In this document: positions 1 through 5,514 of the stretch, piece after piece
Numbering within the stretch: the stretch's first letter is position 1
Layout of the letters: every line of letters begins with the position of its first letter
NCBI GenBank assembly: GCA_025464125.1
Contig: JAODLU010000298.1
Span: 1-8,426, forward strand
DNA from: Microbacteriaceae bacterium
GTDB lineage: Bacteria > Actinomycetota > Actinomycetes > Actinomycetales > Microbacteriaceae
Direction of reading: 5' to 3'
Length of the DNA stretch: 8,426 bases
Translations under genes and position numbers: made by a program
The notes under the pieces: generated by a model
What the model saw: only the letters and a program-made list of their open reading frames with translations
What the model was told of the DNA's origin: nothing
The model's database searches: none

Positions 1-114
1 GTGCTCGTCGACCCTGCCGACCCCGCGGCGATCGCGATCGCCGCTATCGCCGACAAGCTTGCAACCCGCGGCCGTGGGCTCGCGGGTCGCATGCTCGGCT
101 TCAGCGTTCGCTGA
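1..114 (+). CDS. mrp: Mrp/ApbC-family Fe-S cluster carrier ATPase, C-terminal end only
   Basis: An open frame enters from the left edge and ends at a TGA at 112-114, giving the last 37 residues of a protein. The visible tail contains DPADPAAIAIAAIADKLA followed by RGRGLAG and ML-GFSVR. This matches my memory of the C-terminus of actinobacterial Mrp proteins (M. tuberculosis Mrp ends with an IAD-LSTRRRGLAG-SLGL tail). Mrp/ApbC proteins are cytoplasmic P-loop ATPases that carry or insert iron-sulfur clusters. The P-loop and the Cys-x-x-Cys motif would lie upstream of this window and cannot be checked. The GTG at position 1 is an internal codon, not a start. Neighbouring genes known to sit near mrp in actinobacteria (tatB, O-methyltransferase) occur downstream and support the call. 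Confidence 0.72.
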   Translation: MLVDPADPAAIAIAAIADKLATRGRGLAGRMLGFSVR

Positions 115-172
115 GTGTGCTGTGCCAGGTCACTGGTGCCGTGGCGTGCTGCGTCGGATCAGTAGTGGCTGT

Positions 173-295
173 TCAGCGGAAGGTCGTGCGCTTCGGCACC
201 GGGCGGTAGCCGTCACGAAGGGTGACGACAATGGTGCCGATGATGCCGGATGCGGCGACTGCCGCGAAAACTGATGTAACGATGATGCTGGACAT
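173..295 (-). CDS. 40-residue single-pass membrane microprotein, function unknown
   Basis: The minus-strand frame runs from ATG (295-293) to TGA (175-173), 40 codons plus stop. The product begins MSSIIVTSVFAAVAASGIIG and continues TIVVTLRDGYRPVPKRTTFR. Residues 4-25 form one uninterrupted hydrophobic helix rich in Ile, Val, Ala and small Gly/Ser residues. The remaining 15 residues are basic (4 Arg, 1 Lys), so the positive-inside rule predicts an extracytoplasmic N-terminus and a cytoplasmic tail. A polypurine AGAAAGAG (308-301) lies 5 bases upstream of the ATG as a plausible weak ribosome binding site. The gene is divergent from the LysR regulator and convergent with mrp. I do not recognise a named family. 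The clean hydrophobic-then-basic layout, the SD and the position next to a LysR gene argue against chance, but no function can be assigned. It may be a target of the divergent regulator (inference). Confidence 0.62.
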   Translation of the reverse strand: MSSIIVTSVFAAVAASGIIGTIVVTLRDGYRPVPKRTTFR

Positions 296-300
296 TGGTG

Positions 301-308
301 CTCTTTCT
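301..308 (-). promoter_or_regulatory. Polypurine ribosome binding site of the microprotein gene
   Basis: On the minus strand AGAAAGAG precedes the ATG at 295 with a 5-base spacer. It is a weak Shine-Dalgarno match (AAAGAG rather than AGGAGG), but it is the only purine run upstream and it supports the ATG at 293-295 as the start. Confidence 0.4.
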
Positions 309-314
309 CGTGGA

Positions 315-340
315 TACTTACGTCAAGTACAGCGCTTGAC
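315..340. promoter_or_regulatory. Overlapping inverted repeats, candidate LysR operator (distal)
   Basis: Two overlapping dyads sit in the divergent gap. TACTT-N5-AAGTA spans 315-329, and GTCAAG-N7-CTTGAC spans 322-340 with perfect 6-bp arms. The second dyad is centred at 331, about 60 bases upstream of the inferred LysR transcription start at 391. LysR-type regulators usually bind a recognition dyad near -65 and an activation site near -35, so the placement fits. The exact T-N11-A pattern typical of the family is not formed, which lowers confidence. Confidence 0.4.
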
Positions 341-346
341 ACGCTA

Positions 347-367
347 AAGAACAATCAAATAGTTCTT
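347..367. promoter_or_regulatory. Inverted repeat AAGAAC-N9-GTTCTT, candidate LysR operator (proximal)
   Basis: The arms AAGAAC (347-352) and GTTCTT (362-367) are perfect, and two more symmetric A/T pairs fall inside the spacer. The centre at 357 lies about 34 bases upstream of the inferred LysR start, where a -35 element would be; no -35 consensus is present. A protein bound here would meet RNA polymerase, which would suit autoregulation. Function is inferred from position and symmetry only. Confidence 0.4.
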
Positions 368-378
368 GGGTTACTGTG

Positions 379-384
379 TAGACT
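379..384 (+). promoter_or_regulatory. -10 element TAGACT for a leaderless lysR transcript
   Basis: TAGACT fits the actinobacterial TANNNT -10 consensus and ends exactly six bases before the ATG at 391. Initiation at the usual distance would place the first transcribed base at or next to the A of the ATG. No Shine-Dalgarno sequence occurs upstream of the ATG, as expected for leaderless translation. Confidence 0.55.
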
Positions 385-390
385 GGCTTA

Positions 391-1305
391 ATGGACGTCA
401 ACAGGCTCGAACTACTGCGTGAACTCTCTGAGCGGGGCAGTCTCACTGCCGTCGCTGCGGCCACGAACCGCACCATCTCCGCCGTGTCGCAGCAGATCAA
501 GCTGCTCGAGCGCGAAGCCGGCCTCCCCCTCACCGAACGCTCGGGTCGAGGCATTGTCCTCACCAGTTCCGGGCGCATGCTGGCCGAAACGGCCAAAGAT
601 GTCGCTGTAGCCCTGGAGCGCGCAGACGCGCTGTGGGCAGAGTTCGCCAAGTCTCCCCGCGGCGAGGTGACGCTCACCACATTCCCGACCGGCGGCAAGA
701 TGCTGCTGCCAGGGGTGCTCGCGAAGGTGGCCGAGACACAGGGTCTCACGATCACGGCGTCCGACCAGGATCCCCTCTTTCCTGACTTCGCCGACCTGAC
801 CCCCGACTACGACATCGTGATCGCCGACTCCCCCGGCATGCTGCCGTCGTGGCGCGAGCGCGGTCTCACCGTCGTCAAGCTGCTCGAAGAGCCGCTGGAT
901 GTAGCCCTGCCCGAGAATCACGAATTCGCCTCGCGTGAAAGCCTGTCTGCCGAAGACCTGATCGGCCAGACCTGGATCGGGGCGCCGATCGGGTTCCCGA
1001 ACGACAACATCCTGCACCAGCTTGAAACCGTGACGGGGGTGCCAGTTGTCATCGGCCAGCGCTTCCTCGATAACGGCATAGTCGAGGCGCTCGTTGCCGC
1101 AGGCCACGGCATCGCCATCCTGCCGAGGTTCACCACGCGCTCCGAGGGCAACGGGCTCATCACGCGGCCTCTCACCGGCATCCGCGCGCGGCGCCAGATC
1201 TCCGTGCTCATGCGGTCCGACCGGGCAGAGCGACCGTCGGTGCGACAGGTCGTCGAGGCGCTGCGCGAGGTAGCTCGCGAGGTAGCCGAACAACACGCGT
1301 CGTAG
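391..1305 (+). CDS. LysR-family transcriptional regulator
   Basis: This 304-residue protein has the usual LysR length and plan. The N-terminal winged helix-turn-helix covers about residues 1-62 (LELLRELSERGSLTAVAAA, then ISAVSQQIKLLEREAG and the wing with LTSSGRMLAETA). A linker helix follows, and from about residue 88 (RGEVTLTTFPTGG) to 290 there is a periplasmic-binding-protein-like effector domain. The family comprises cytoplasmic DNA-binding tetramers that often autoregulate and control a neighbouring or divergent gene. The ATG at 391 gives the family-typical N-terminus and is preceded by a -10 hexamer rather than an SD, so the mRNA is probably leaderless. Possible targets are the divergent 40-residue membrane protein and the dehydrogenase 57 bases downstream. 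The ligand cannot be read from the sequence. Confidence 0.9.
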   Translation: MDVNRLELLRELSERGSLTAVAAATNRTISAVSQQIKLLEREAGLPLTERSGRGIVLTSSGRMLAETAKDVAVALERADALWAEFAKSPRGEVTLTTFPTGGKMLLPGVLAKVAETQGLTITASDQDPLFPDFADLTPDYDIVIADSPGMLPSWRERGLTVVKLLEEPLDVALPENHEFASRESLSAEDLIGQTWIGAPIGFPNDNILHQLETVTGVPVVIGQRFLDNGIVEALVAAGHGIAILPRFTTRSEGNGLITRPLTGIRARRQISVLMRSDRAERPSVRQVVEALREVAREVAEQHAS

Positions 1306-1335
1306 CAAGCCGCGCGCCGGTTGGCAGGCCGTCAT

Positions 1336-1350
1336 CGCAAGGGGATTGCG
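1336..1350. repeat. Inverted repeat CGCAA-N5-TTGCG abutting the dehydrogenase -10
   Basis: CGCAA (1336-1340) and TTGCG (1346-1350) are perfect 5-bp arms around GGGGA, and the right arm touches the TACACT -10 hexamer. That position, in the spacer/-35 zone of a promoter, suits a repressor or activator site. The arms are short, so a chance dyad is possible. Confidence 0.3.
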
Positions 1351-1356
1351 TACACT
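1351..1356 (+). promoter_or_regulatory. -10 element TACACT for a leaderless dehydrogenase transcript
   Basis: TACACT matches TANNNT and is separated from the ATG at 1363 by exactly six bases, the same geometry as at lysR. No SD precedes this ATG. The element selects 1363 as the start and implies that the dehydrogenase has its own promoter in the 57-base gap after lysR. Confidence 0.55.
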
Positions 1357-1362
1357 TGCGGC

Positions 1363-2913
1363 ATGCCAGCCACCCCTCTTTCGCCGCAGTTCATTGCCGA
1401 ACTCGACAGCGACCTGCACACCTCGGGCACCAGCACGCACGAGGTATTCGAGCCGTTCACCGGCGACAAACTGCATGACCTCCCGATGAGCTCAGCACCA
1501 GACGTGACGGATGCCGCGGCTCGCGCCCGCATCGCGCAGCTGAGCTGGCAGGCCGCCGGGTTCGACCACCGACGCCGTGTGCTTCTGAAGGCCCACGACC
1601 TGCTGCTCGAGCGCAGCGAATCGCTCATCGACGCCGTGCAGTCCGAGACCGGCAAAACCCGCGGCCAGGCTTTCGAGGAGGTCTTCGTCGGAGCGCTCAC
1701 CACTCGCTACTACGCGGTCAGCGCGAAAAGCGTGCTCAAGCCGCGATACCGGCGGGCGGGCATCCCATTCGTCGTTCGCACCTGTGTCAGCTATGTCGCG
1801 AAGGGTCTCGTCGGGGTAATCACCCCCTGGAATTACCCGCTCAGCCTCTCGCTGTTCGATGTGATTCCGGCCCTGGCTGCCGGCAACGCCGTGCTTCAGA
1901 AGGCAGACAACCAGGGTGCCCTCAGCATCCTCGCCTCGCGCAGGGTTTTCATCGACGCTGGTGTTCCGGCAGACCTCTGGGCCGTAGTCGCCGGCGATGG
2001 CGCGACGATCGGCAACGCGGTGGTCGACGAATCCGACTACGCGTGCTTCACCGGCTCAACCGCGACTGGTCGCACCGTGGCAGAGCGGGCCGCCAAGGCG
2101 CTGAAGGGTGCTTCGCTCGAGCTGGGCGGCAAGAACCCCATGATCGTGCTCGACGACGTCGACCCCGTGAAAGCCGCCAGGAACGCTGTCTACGCCGCGT
2201 ACGCATCGCTCGGCCAGCTCTGCGTGTCCATCGAGCGCATCTACGTCGATCGCAAGGTGGCAGACGCGTTCACCGCAGAGTTCGTGAAGCGCACTGCGGC
2301 CCTCGTGCAGGGCCCAGCCTTCGACTTCTCCACGGATGTCGGTTCCCTCACGCTCCCGTCGCAACTCGAGCGTGTGCAGGCACACGTCGACGACGCCGTC
2401 GCCAAGGGTGCAAAGCTGCTCACCGGTGGCAGGTCACGACCGGAGCTCGGGCCGCTGTTCTTCGAACCAACGGTTCTCACCGGTGTCACAAGCGCCATGG
2501 ACTGCTCCCGCAACGAGACCTTCGGCCCTGTTGTGGCCATCACCGTTGTCGACTCGACTGAGGAGGCAGTGCTCGCGGCGAACGACTCGGAGTTCGGGCT
2601 GAATGCTTCGGTCTTCAGCGGCTCCATCCGTCGCGGCCGGTCGGTCGCATCCCTGCTCGAGTTCGGCAGCGTCAACGTCAACGAGGGCTACCGTGCAACG
2701 TTCTCCTCGGTGGACGCGCCGATGGGCGGCATGAAGCACTCGGGGCTCGGTCGCCGTAACGGGCCAGAGGGCATCCTGCGCTTCGTCGAGGCGCGCACCA
2801 TCGCCAACGCGACGGGCCTGCTCACCCTGCCCCGCACCGGCGCGGAGTTCGCGAAGTTCGGCGGCCCGATGTTCCTGCTCGCGCGGATCCTCAAGGCACT
2901 GCGTCGTCGTTAG
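1363..2913 (+). CDS. gabD2: NAD(P)-dependent aldehyde dehydrogenase, GabD2-like succinate-semialdehyde dehydrogenase
   Basis: This is a complete 516-residue aldehyde dehydrogenase. Catalytic residues are in order: Asn157 in TPWNYP, Glu253 in LELGGKNP, and nucleophile Cys287 in GQLCVSIERIYV, with the canonical 34-residue Glu-Cys spacing. The nucleotide-fold loop is FTGSTATG (231-236) and the conserved NETFGP is at 384-389. The length, the CVSIERIYV, PLFFEPTVL and NVNEGY stretches and the RR-rich hydrophobic tail resemble my memory of M. tuberculosis GabD2 (518 residues), which oxidises succinic semialdehyde to succinate with NADP. The lysine motif reads QKADNQ (Lys180) rather than the usual LKPS/LKPD form, so cofactor and substrate preference should not be taken for granted. 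An in-frame TTG at 1321 would add 14 residues with no family match, so ATG 1363 is preferred. It is cytoplasmic and probably linked to the upstream LysR. Confidence 0.85.
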   Translation: MPATPLSPQFIAELDSDLHTSGTSTHEVFEPFTGDKLHDLPMSSAPDVTDAAARARIAQLSWQAAGFDHRRRVLLKAHDLLLERSESLIDAVQSETGKTRGQAFEEVFVGALTTRYYAVSAKSVLKPRYRRAGIPFVVRTCVSYVAKGLVGVITPWNYPLSLSLFDVIPALAAGNAVLQKADNQGALSILASRRVFIDAGVPADLWAVVAGDGATIGNAVVDESDYACFTGSTATGRTVAERAAKALKGASLELGGKNPMIVLDDVDPVKAARNAVYAAYASLGQLCVSIERIYVDRKVADAFTAEFVKRTAALVQGPAFDFSTDVGSLTLPSQLERVQAHVDDAVAKGAKLLTGGRSRPELGPLFFEPTVLTGVTSAMDCSRNETFGPVVAITVVDSTEEAVLAANDSEFGLNASVFSGSIRRGRSVASLLEFGSVNVNEGYRATFSSVDAPMGGMKHSGLGRRNGPEGILRFVEARTIANATGLLTLPRTGAEFAKFGGPMFLLARILKALRRR

Positions 2914-2944
2914 AACTGCGCCGTCACAGTACAGCGCCGTCGTT

Positions 2945-2956
2945 CTGGCTAGCCAG
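2945..2956. repeat. 12-bp perfect palindrome between convergent genes
   Basis: CTGGCTAGCCAG is a perfect palindrome in the 48-base gap between the dehydrogenase stop and the tatB stop. It could serve as a weak bidirectional terminator or hairpin, but the stem would be short and there is no T-run on either strand, so the role is uncertain. Confidence 0.3.
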
Positions 2957-2961
2957 CGCGC

Positions 2962-3318
2962 CTAGGTGGCTTCGCTGTCGAACGGTGCTGCCGCGCCTTC
3001 AGCCAGCTTGCGCTGCCTCTGTGCATACGCTGACTCACCCCTCGGCCGCACCACTGCAGGCTCTGGGTCGTCGATCAGTGCCTCGCGGATGATGCGGCGA
3101 GGGTCGTACTGGCGGGGGTCGAGCTTCTTCCAGTCGACGTCGTCGAACTCTGGACCCATTTCATCGCGCAGGCGGTCTTTCGCCCCATTCGCCATGTCGC
3201 GAAGGCTGCGCACGAGTTTGGCCAGCTGGGACGCGTAGTGCGGCAGCCGTTCCGGCCCAAGCAGGAACACCGCGATCACTGCGATCACGAGCAACTTGTC
3301 AAAGGTGAGGCCGAACAC
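2962..3318 (-). CDS. tatB: Sec-independent protein translocase subunit TatB
   Basis: The 118-residue product begins MFGLTFDKLLVIAVIAVFLL and then GPERLP. The N-terminal membrane helix (about residues 7-20) followed by the Gly-Pro-Glu-Arg-Leu-Pro hinge is the TatA/B signature. The amphipathic helix that follows (YASQLAKLVRSLRDMANGAK) and a charged, acidic cytoplasmic tail with DPR-type motifs favour TatB over TatA. TatB works with TatC to receive twin-arginine signal peptides and export folded proteins. The start is a GTG at 3318. TAGTCT lies six bases upstream and there is no SD, suggesting a leaderless message with a GTG first codon. It is divergent from the O-methyltransferase across 65 bases. 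tatC and tatA are not in the window, as is common in actinobacteria where tatB is separate. Confidence 0.92.
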   Translation of the reverse strand: MFGLTFDKLLVIAVIAVFLLGPERLPHYASQLAKLVRSLRDMANGAKDRLRDEMGPEFDDVDWKKLDPRQYDPRRIIREALIDDPEPAVVRPRGESAYAQRQRKLAEGAAAPFDSEAT

Positions 3319-3324
3319 CCGTTC

Positions 3325-3330
3325 AGACTA
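3325..3330 (-). promoter_or_regulatory. -10 element TAGTCT for leaderless tatB
   Basis: On the minus strand TAGTCT (3330 to 3325) is followed by six bases and then the GTG of tatB. No purine-rich SD lies between. The geometry equals that seen at lysR, the dehydrogenase, dapE and dapD. Confidence 0.5.
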
Positions 3331-3355
3331 ACCCGTCGCCACCGTGCCGCTCCCG

Positions 3356-3361
3356 TACGCT
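3356..3361 (+). promoter_or_regulatory. Candidate -10 element TACGCT for the O-methyltransferase gene
   Basis: TACGCT fits TANNNT and would start transcription near 3368, leaving a leader of about 16 bases that contains the SD at 3373-3378. No clear -35 is visible. Confidence 0.35.
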
Positions 3362-3372
3362 GGGACGAACCC

Positions 3373-3378
3373 GAGGAG
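3373..3378 (+). promoter_or_regulatory. Ribosome binding site GAGGAG of the O-methyltransferase gene
   Basis: GAGGAG stands 5 bases before the GTG at 3384. It is a strong SD match and fixes that GTG as the start. It contrasts with the SD-less neighbour tatB. Confidence 0.65.
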
Positions 3379-3383
3379 CGCAC

Positions 3384-4007
3384 GTGCCTGACAAAGATTT
3401 GAGCTGGAAGTTCGCCGAAGACTTCGTGGTCGAACCGGTGCTGATCGCCGAGGCGCGCCAGCAGTCGATCGAACTCGGCGTCGAGCCCGTCAGCGCGGGA
3501 ACCGGCGCGCAGCTCGCCGTGGTCGCAGCAGCGGTCGCCGCAACGACCATCATCGAGATCGGCACAGGCGTGGGCGTCAGTGGACTCTGGATGCTCGCTG
3601 GAGCCCCGCAGGCAACGATTACATCGATCGACCTCGAGCCCGACTACCAGGATGCCGCCCGCAAGGCGTTCGTCGAAGCTGGCGTGCCGGCCAACCACAT
3701 CCGGCTGATCGCTGGACGGGCAGCCGAGGTGCTGCCGCGCATGAACGAGAGCTCGTACGACCTGGTGCTGATCGACGCAGACCCGCAGTCAGTGCTGGAG
3801 TACGTCGAACACGGTCTGCGCCTCGTTCGCCAGGGCGGCATCGTGCTCGTTGCACATGCACTGTGGCGGGACAGGGTTGCCGACCCGAGCCAGCGCGGAG
3901 AGTCGGTCGCGGAGTTCCGCACACTGCTCACCGAGATCGGCGGATCGACTGTGATCAGCAGCCTGTCACCTCTCGGCGACGGGCTGCTGCAGCTCGTACG
4001 GGTCTAA
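3384..4007 (+). CDS. SAM-dependent O-methyltransferase, Rv1220c-like
   Basis: This 207-residue class I methyltransferase has motif I IIEIGTGVGVSGLW (about residues 56-69, glycine loop at 60-64) and the ribose-binding acidic stretch SIDLEPDYQ (Asp83, Glu85). Motif III/IV is YDLVLIDADP (about residues 125-134), whose aspartate in LIDADP usually binds metal in catechol-type O-methyltransferases. The late motif is SPLGDGLLQLVRV at the C-terminus. The size and these motifs fit the O-methyltransferase family 3 group and resemble M. tuberculosis Rv1220c from memory. The natural methyl acceptor is unknown. The protein is cytoplasmic, with no signal peptide. The start is a GTG with an SD. The gene is convergent with the DUF3117 gene, only 12 bases apart. 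Confidence 0.85.
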   Translation: MPDKDLSWKFAEDFVVEPVLIAEARQQSIELGVEPVSAGTGAQLAVVAAAVAATTIIEIGTGVGVSGLWMLAGAPQATITSIDLEPDYQDAARKAFVEAGVPANHIRLIAGRAAEVLPRMNESSYDLVLIDADPQSVLEYVEHGLRLVRQGGIVLVAHALWRDRVADPSQRGESVAEFRTLLTEIGGSTVISSLSPLGDGLLQLVRV

Positions 4008-4019
4008 ACCCGCAGGTGC

Positions 4020-4193
4020 CTAGGCTACTGCGACGACTCCGGCGAGGGCGTCGTGCAGTTCGCGGGCTTCAGCGTCATTGACGGAGACGACGAGGCGCCC
4101 TCCGCCTTCGAGCGGCACGCGCACGATGATGAGGCGACCCTCCTTAACAGCCTCCATTGGCCCGTCTCCGGTCCTCGGCTTCATGGCTGCCAT
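4020..4193 (-). CDS. DUF3117 family small conserved actinobacterial protein
   Basis: A 57-residue frame runs from ATG (4193) to TAG (4020). It begins MAAMKPRTGDGPMEAVKEGR, continues through LIIVRVPLEGGGRLVVSV, and ends in an acidic helix (NDAEARELHDALAG). The MAAMKPRTGDGP start and the VPLEGGGRLVV core match the DUF3117 family, known to me as M. tuberculosis Rv1211. The family is nearly confined to actinobacteria and its function is unknown. The product is probably a small soluble beta-beta-alpha protein. An SD AAAGGGGA (4208-4201) with a 7-base spacer supports the start. It shares strand with the mannosyltransferase and dapE upstream, but an AT-rich promoter-like tract and a possible terminator separate it from them. 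Confidence 0.88.
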   Translation of the reverse strand: MAAMKPRTGDGPMEAVKEGRLIIVRVPLEGGGRLVVSVNDAEARELHDALAGVVAVA

Positions 4194-4200
4194 GATGTGG

Positions 4201-4228
4201 TCCCCTTTCGTGGAATGTATCTATTATC
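4201..4228 (-). promoter_or_regulatory. RBS and probable promoter region of the DUF3117 gene
   Basis: On the minus strand the tract contains overlapping -10-like hexamers within GATAATAGATACATT (4228-4214), followed by the SD AAAGGGGA (4208-4201). It is markedly AT-rich against its surroundings. Which hexamer is the true -10 cannot be decided, and no convincing -35 is seen. Confidence 0.45.
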
Positions 4229-4249
4229 CCGTACCAGGGCGGTATCAGA

Positions 4250-4265
4250 AAACGCGGGTGCGTTT
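4250..4265 (-). terminator. Possible weak terminator hairpin after the mannosyltransferase gene
   Basis: On the minus strand AAACGC, ACCC, GCGTTT forms a perfect 6-bp stem with a 4-base loop, 37 bases past the mannosyltransferase stop, and is followed by TTCTG. The stem is short and the T-run is minimal, so termination would be weak. It may separate the dapE/mannosyltransferase transcript from the DUF3117 gene. Confidence 0.35.
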
Positions 4266-4302
4266 GCGCTCGACCGCCCAACTGTGCTTACGGCGCGATT
4301 GC

Positions 4303-5514
4303 TCACGGTGGAGTCCAGTCGTAGCCGTCCGACCACCAGCAGATGTAGAGCCAGCCGAACTGCCCCGCGATGAACAACACGACCATCACCGAACGGTAGA
4401 TGCGCGACCGGGGTATGGCGACCGCGCCGAGCGCAGGAAAGAACGGCACAAGCAGCCTGAACGTGCTCGACTGGGGAAAGAACACGGCGAGCAGGTAGAG
4501 CCCATAGCTCGCGAGCCAGAAGCGCAGGTCGAGCCCGAGTCGCCGCACGGCCGGCAGCAGCAGGGCGATCGCCGCTGAGATGACGAGCAGGCCGAGGAGA
4601 ACGTAGGCGAACGGCCCAAGCCCTGAGCGCTCGCTCCAGAAACCTGCCCCCTGGATCCATCCCGCAAATGGCGTGAGCGGCGAGTACCCGATGTACGAGG
4701 ATCTCCACGCGAGCTCGGTGTCTGTATAAGCGCTCGGGGATCCGGTGACCCCCCACGCGATGATCGTCCAGGCAAACCCCATCAGCAGGCTGAAGAGGGT
4801 CACTCCGATCGAGAGGACGGCCTCGACCGGCGGGAACTCGTGCTTCTTCCTGGTAAACCACCGGTGTGCGACGTGCAGCGCGAGAGCCAGGGCAAAGGCG
4901 AGGCCGCTTGGCCTCGTGAGGGCCATGATCGCAACCACGGGAAAGAGCAGCGCATACCTGCGCTGCAGCAGCAGGTACAGCGCAAGTGCGAGCAGGAAAA
5001 GATACATGGACTCGGCGTACGACACCTGCAAAATGGGTGACAGCGGAGCCACGCAGAAGAGCACGACCGAGAAAAGTGCGGTCTCGGCGGGCAACACCAT
5101 GTGCATGAGGCGATAGAACATGAGCGCGGCGGCAAGCGAAAATCCGAATGAAACGAAGAGGGATACGGGATCCCACGGCAGGGCAGTGACGACCATGAGC
5201 GCGCGCACGAGCATCGGGTATGCGGGCAAGAACGCCCAGGCACTTTCGCCGACATGCCCGTCTGCGGTGAGCGGCAGCGTCGACGGATAGCCGCCGACCG
5301 CCACGATGTGATACCAGGTGCTGTCCCACAGCTGGGCGAACGACAGGTAGTCCGGATGCGCGCCGGTCCACGGATTCTGCTGCTGCCAGCCCGCGAATAC
5401 CACCATCAAGGTGGTCGTGATGACGCGGGAGACCAGCCAGACGACGATCACCCTGACCCACCACGGGGTCAGGCGGTACCGCACGATGACCGGCGTCAGG
5501 CTCCGCTGAGCCAC
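4303..5514 (-). CDS. PIG-V/Gpi18-like integral membrane mannosyltransferase
   Basis: This is a polytopic membrane protein of 403 residues with roughly 8-10 hydrophobic segments, the first at about 20-43. Motifs recall the GPI mannosyltransferase II (PIG-V, Mannosyl_trans2, GT76) family. An early extracytoplasmic loop has LWDSTWYHIVAVGGYP, with the presumed catalytic Asp64. FLPAYP follows at 95-100, then VSYAESMYLF, ALTRPSGLAF, and a late RLLVPFFPAL. Such GT-C enzymes transfer mannose from a polyprenyl-phosphate donor on the outer face of the membrane. In actinobacteria the acceptor could be a glycolipid or a glycoprotein, which is not resolvable here. The 5' end overlaps the end of dapE. GTG 5514 has GGGGA 8 bases upstream and is preferred. 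GTG 5535 (seven more residues) and GTG 5484 are alternatives. Co-transcription and translational coupling with dapE are likely. Confidence 0.78.
   Translation of the reverse strand: MAQRSLTPVIVRYRLTPWWVRVIVVWLVSRVITTTLMVVFAGWQQQNPWTGAHPDYLSFAQLWDSTWYHIVAVGGYPSTLPLTADGHVGESAWAFLPAYPMLVRALMVVTALPWDPVSLFVSFGFSLAAALMFYRLMHMVLPAETALFSVVLFCVAPLSPILQVSYAESMYLFLLALALYLLLQRRYALLFPVVAIMALTRPSGLAFALALALHVAHRWFTRKKHEFPPVEAVLSIGVTLFSLLMGFAWTIIAWGVTGSPSAYTDTELAWRSSYIGYSPLTPFAGWIQGAGFWSERSGLGPFAYVLLGLLVISAAIALLLPAVRRLGLDLRFWLASYGLYLLAVFFPQSSTFRLLVPFFPALGAVAIPRSRIYRSVMVVLFIAGQFGWLYICWWSDGYDWTPP

Noticed and set aside
115..172. CCAG-N4-CTGG near 125-140 as a terminator for mrp
   Set aside because: The stem is only about 4 bp and has no T-run on either strand.
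59..354. Short plus- and minus-strand frames of about 70 codons across the mrp-lysR gap
   Set aside because: They have no plausible RBS, have Arg/Ser/Ala-rich noise composition, and conflict with the mrp end and the better-supported 40-codon gene at 173-295.
1321..1362. TTG at 1321 as the start of the dehydrogenase
   Set aside because: It would add 14 residues unlike the family and would place the -10 hexamer and the dyad inside the coding region. ATG 1363 gives the expected length.
412..1476. A 354-codon open frame on the minus strand opposite lysR
   Set aside because: It lies antisense to a clear LysR gene. Its product is rich in Arg, His and Gly with no recognisable domain, which is typical of mirror frames in GC-rich genes.
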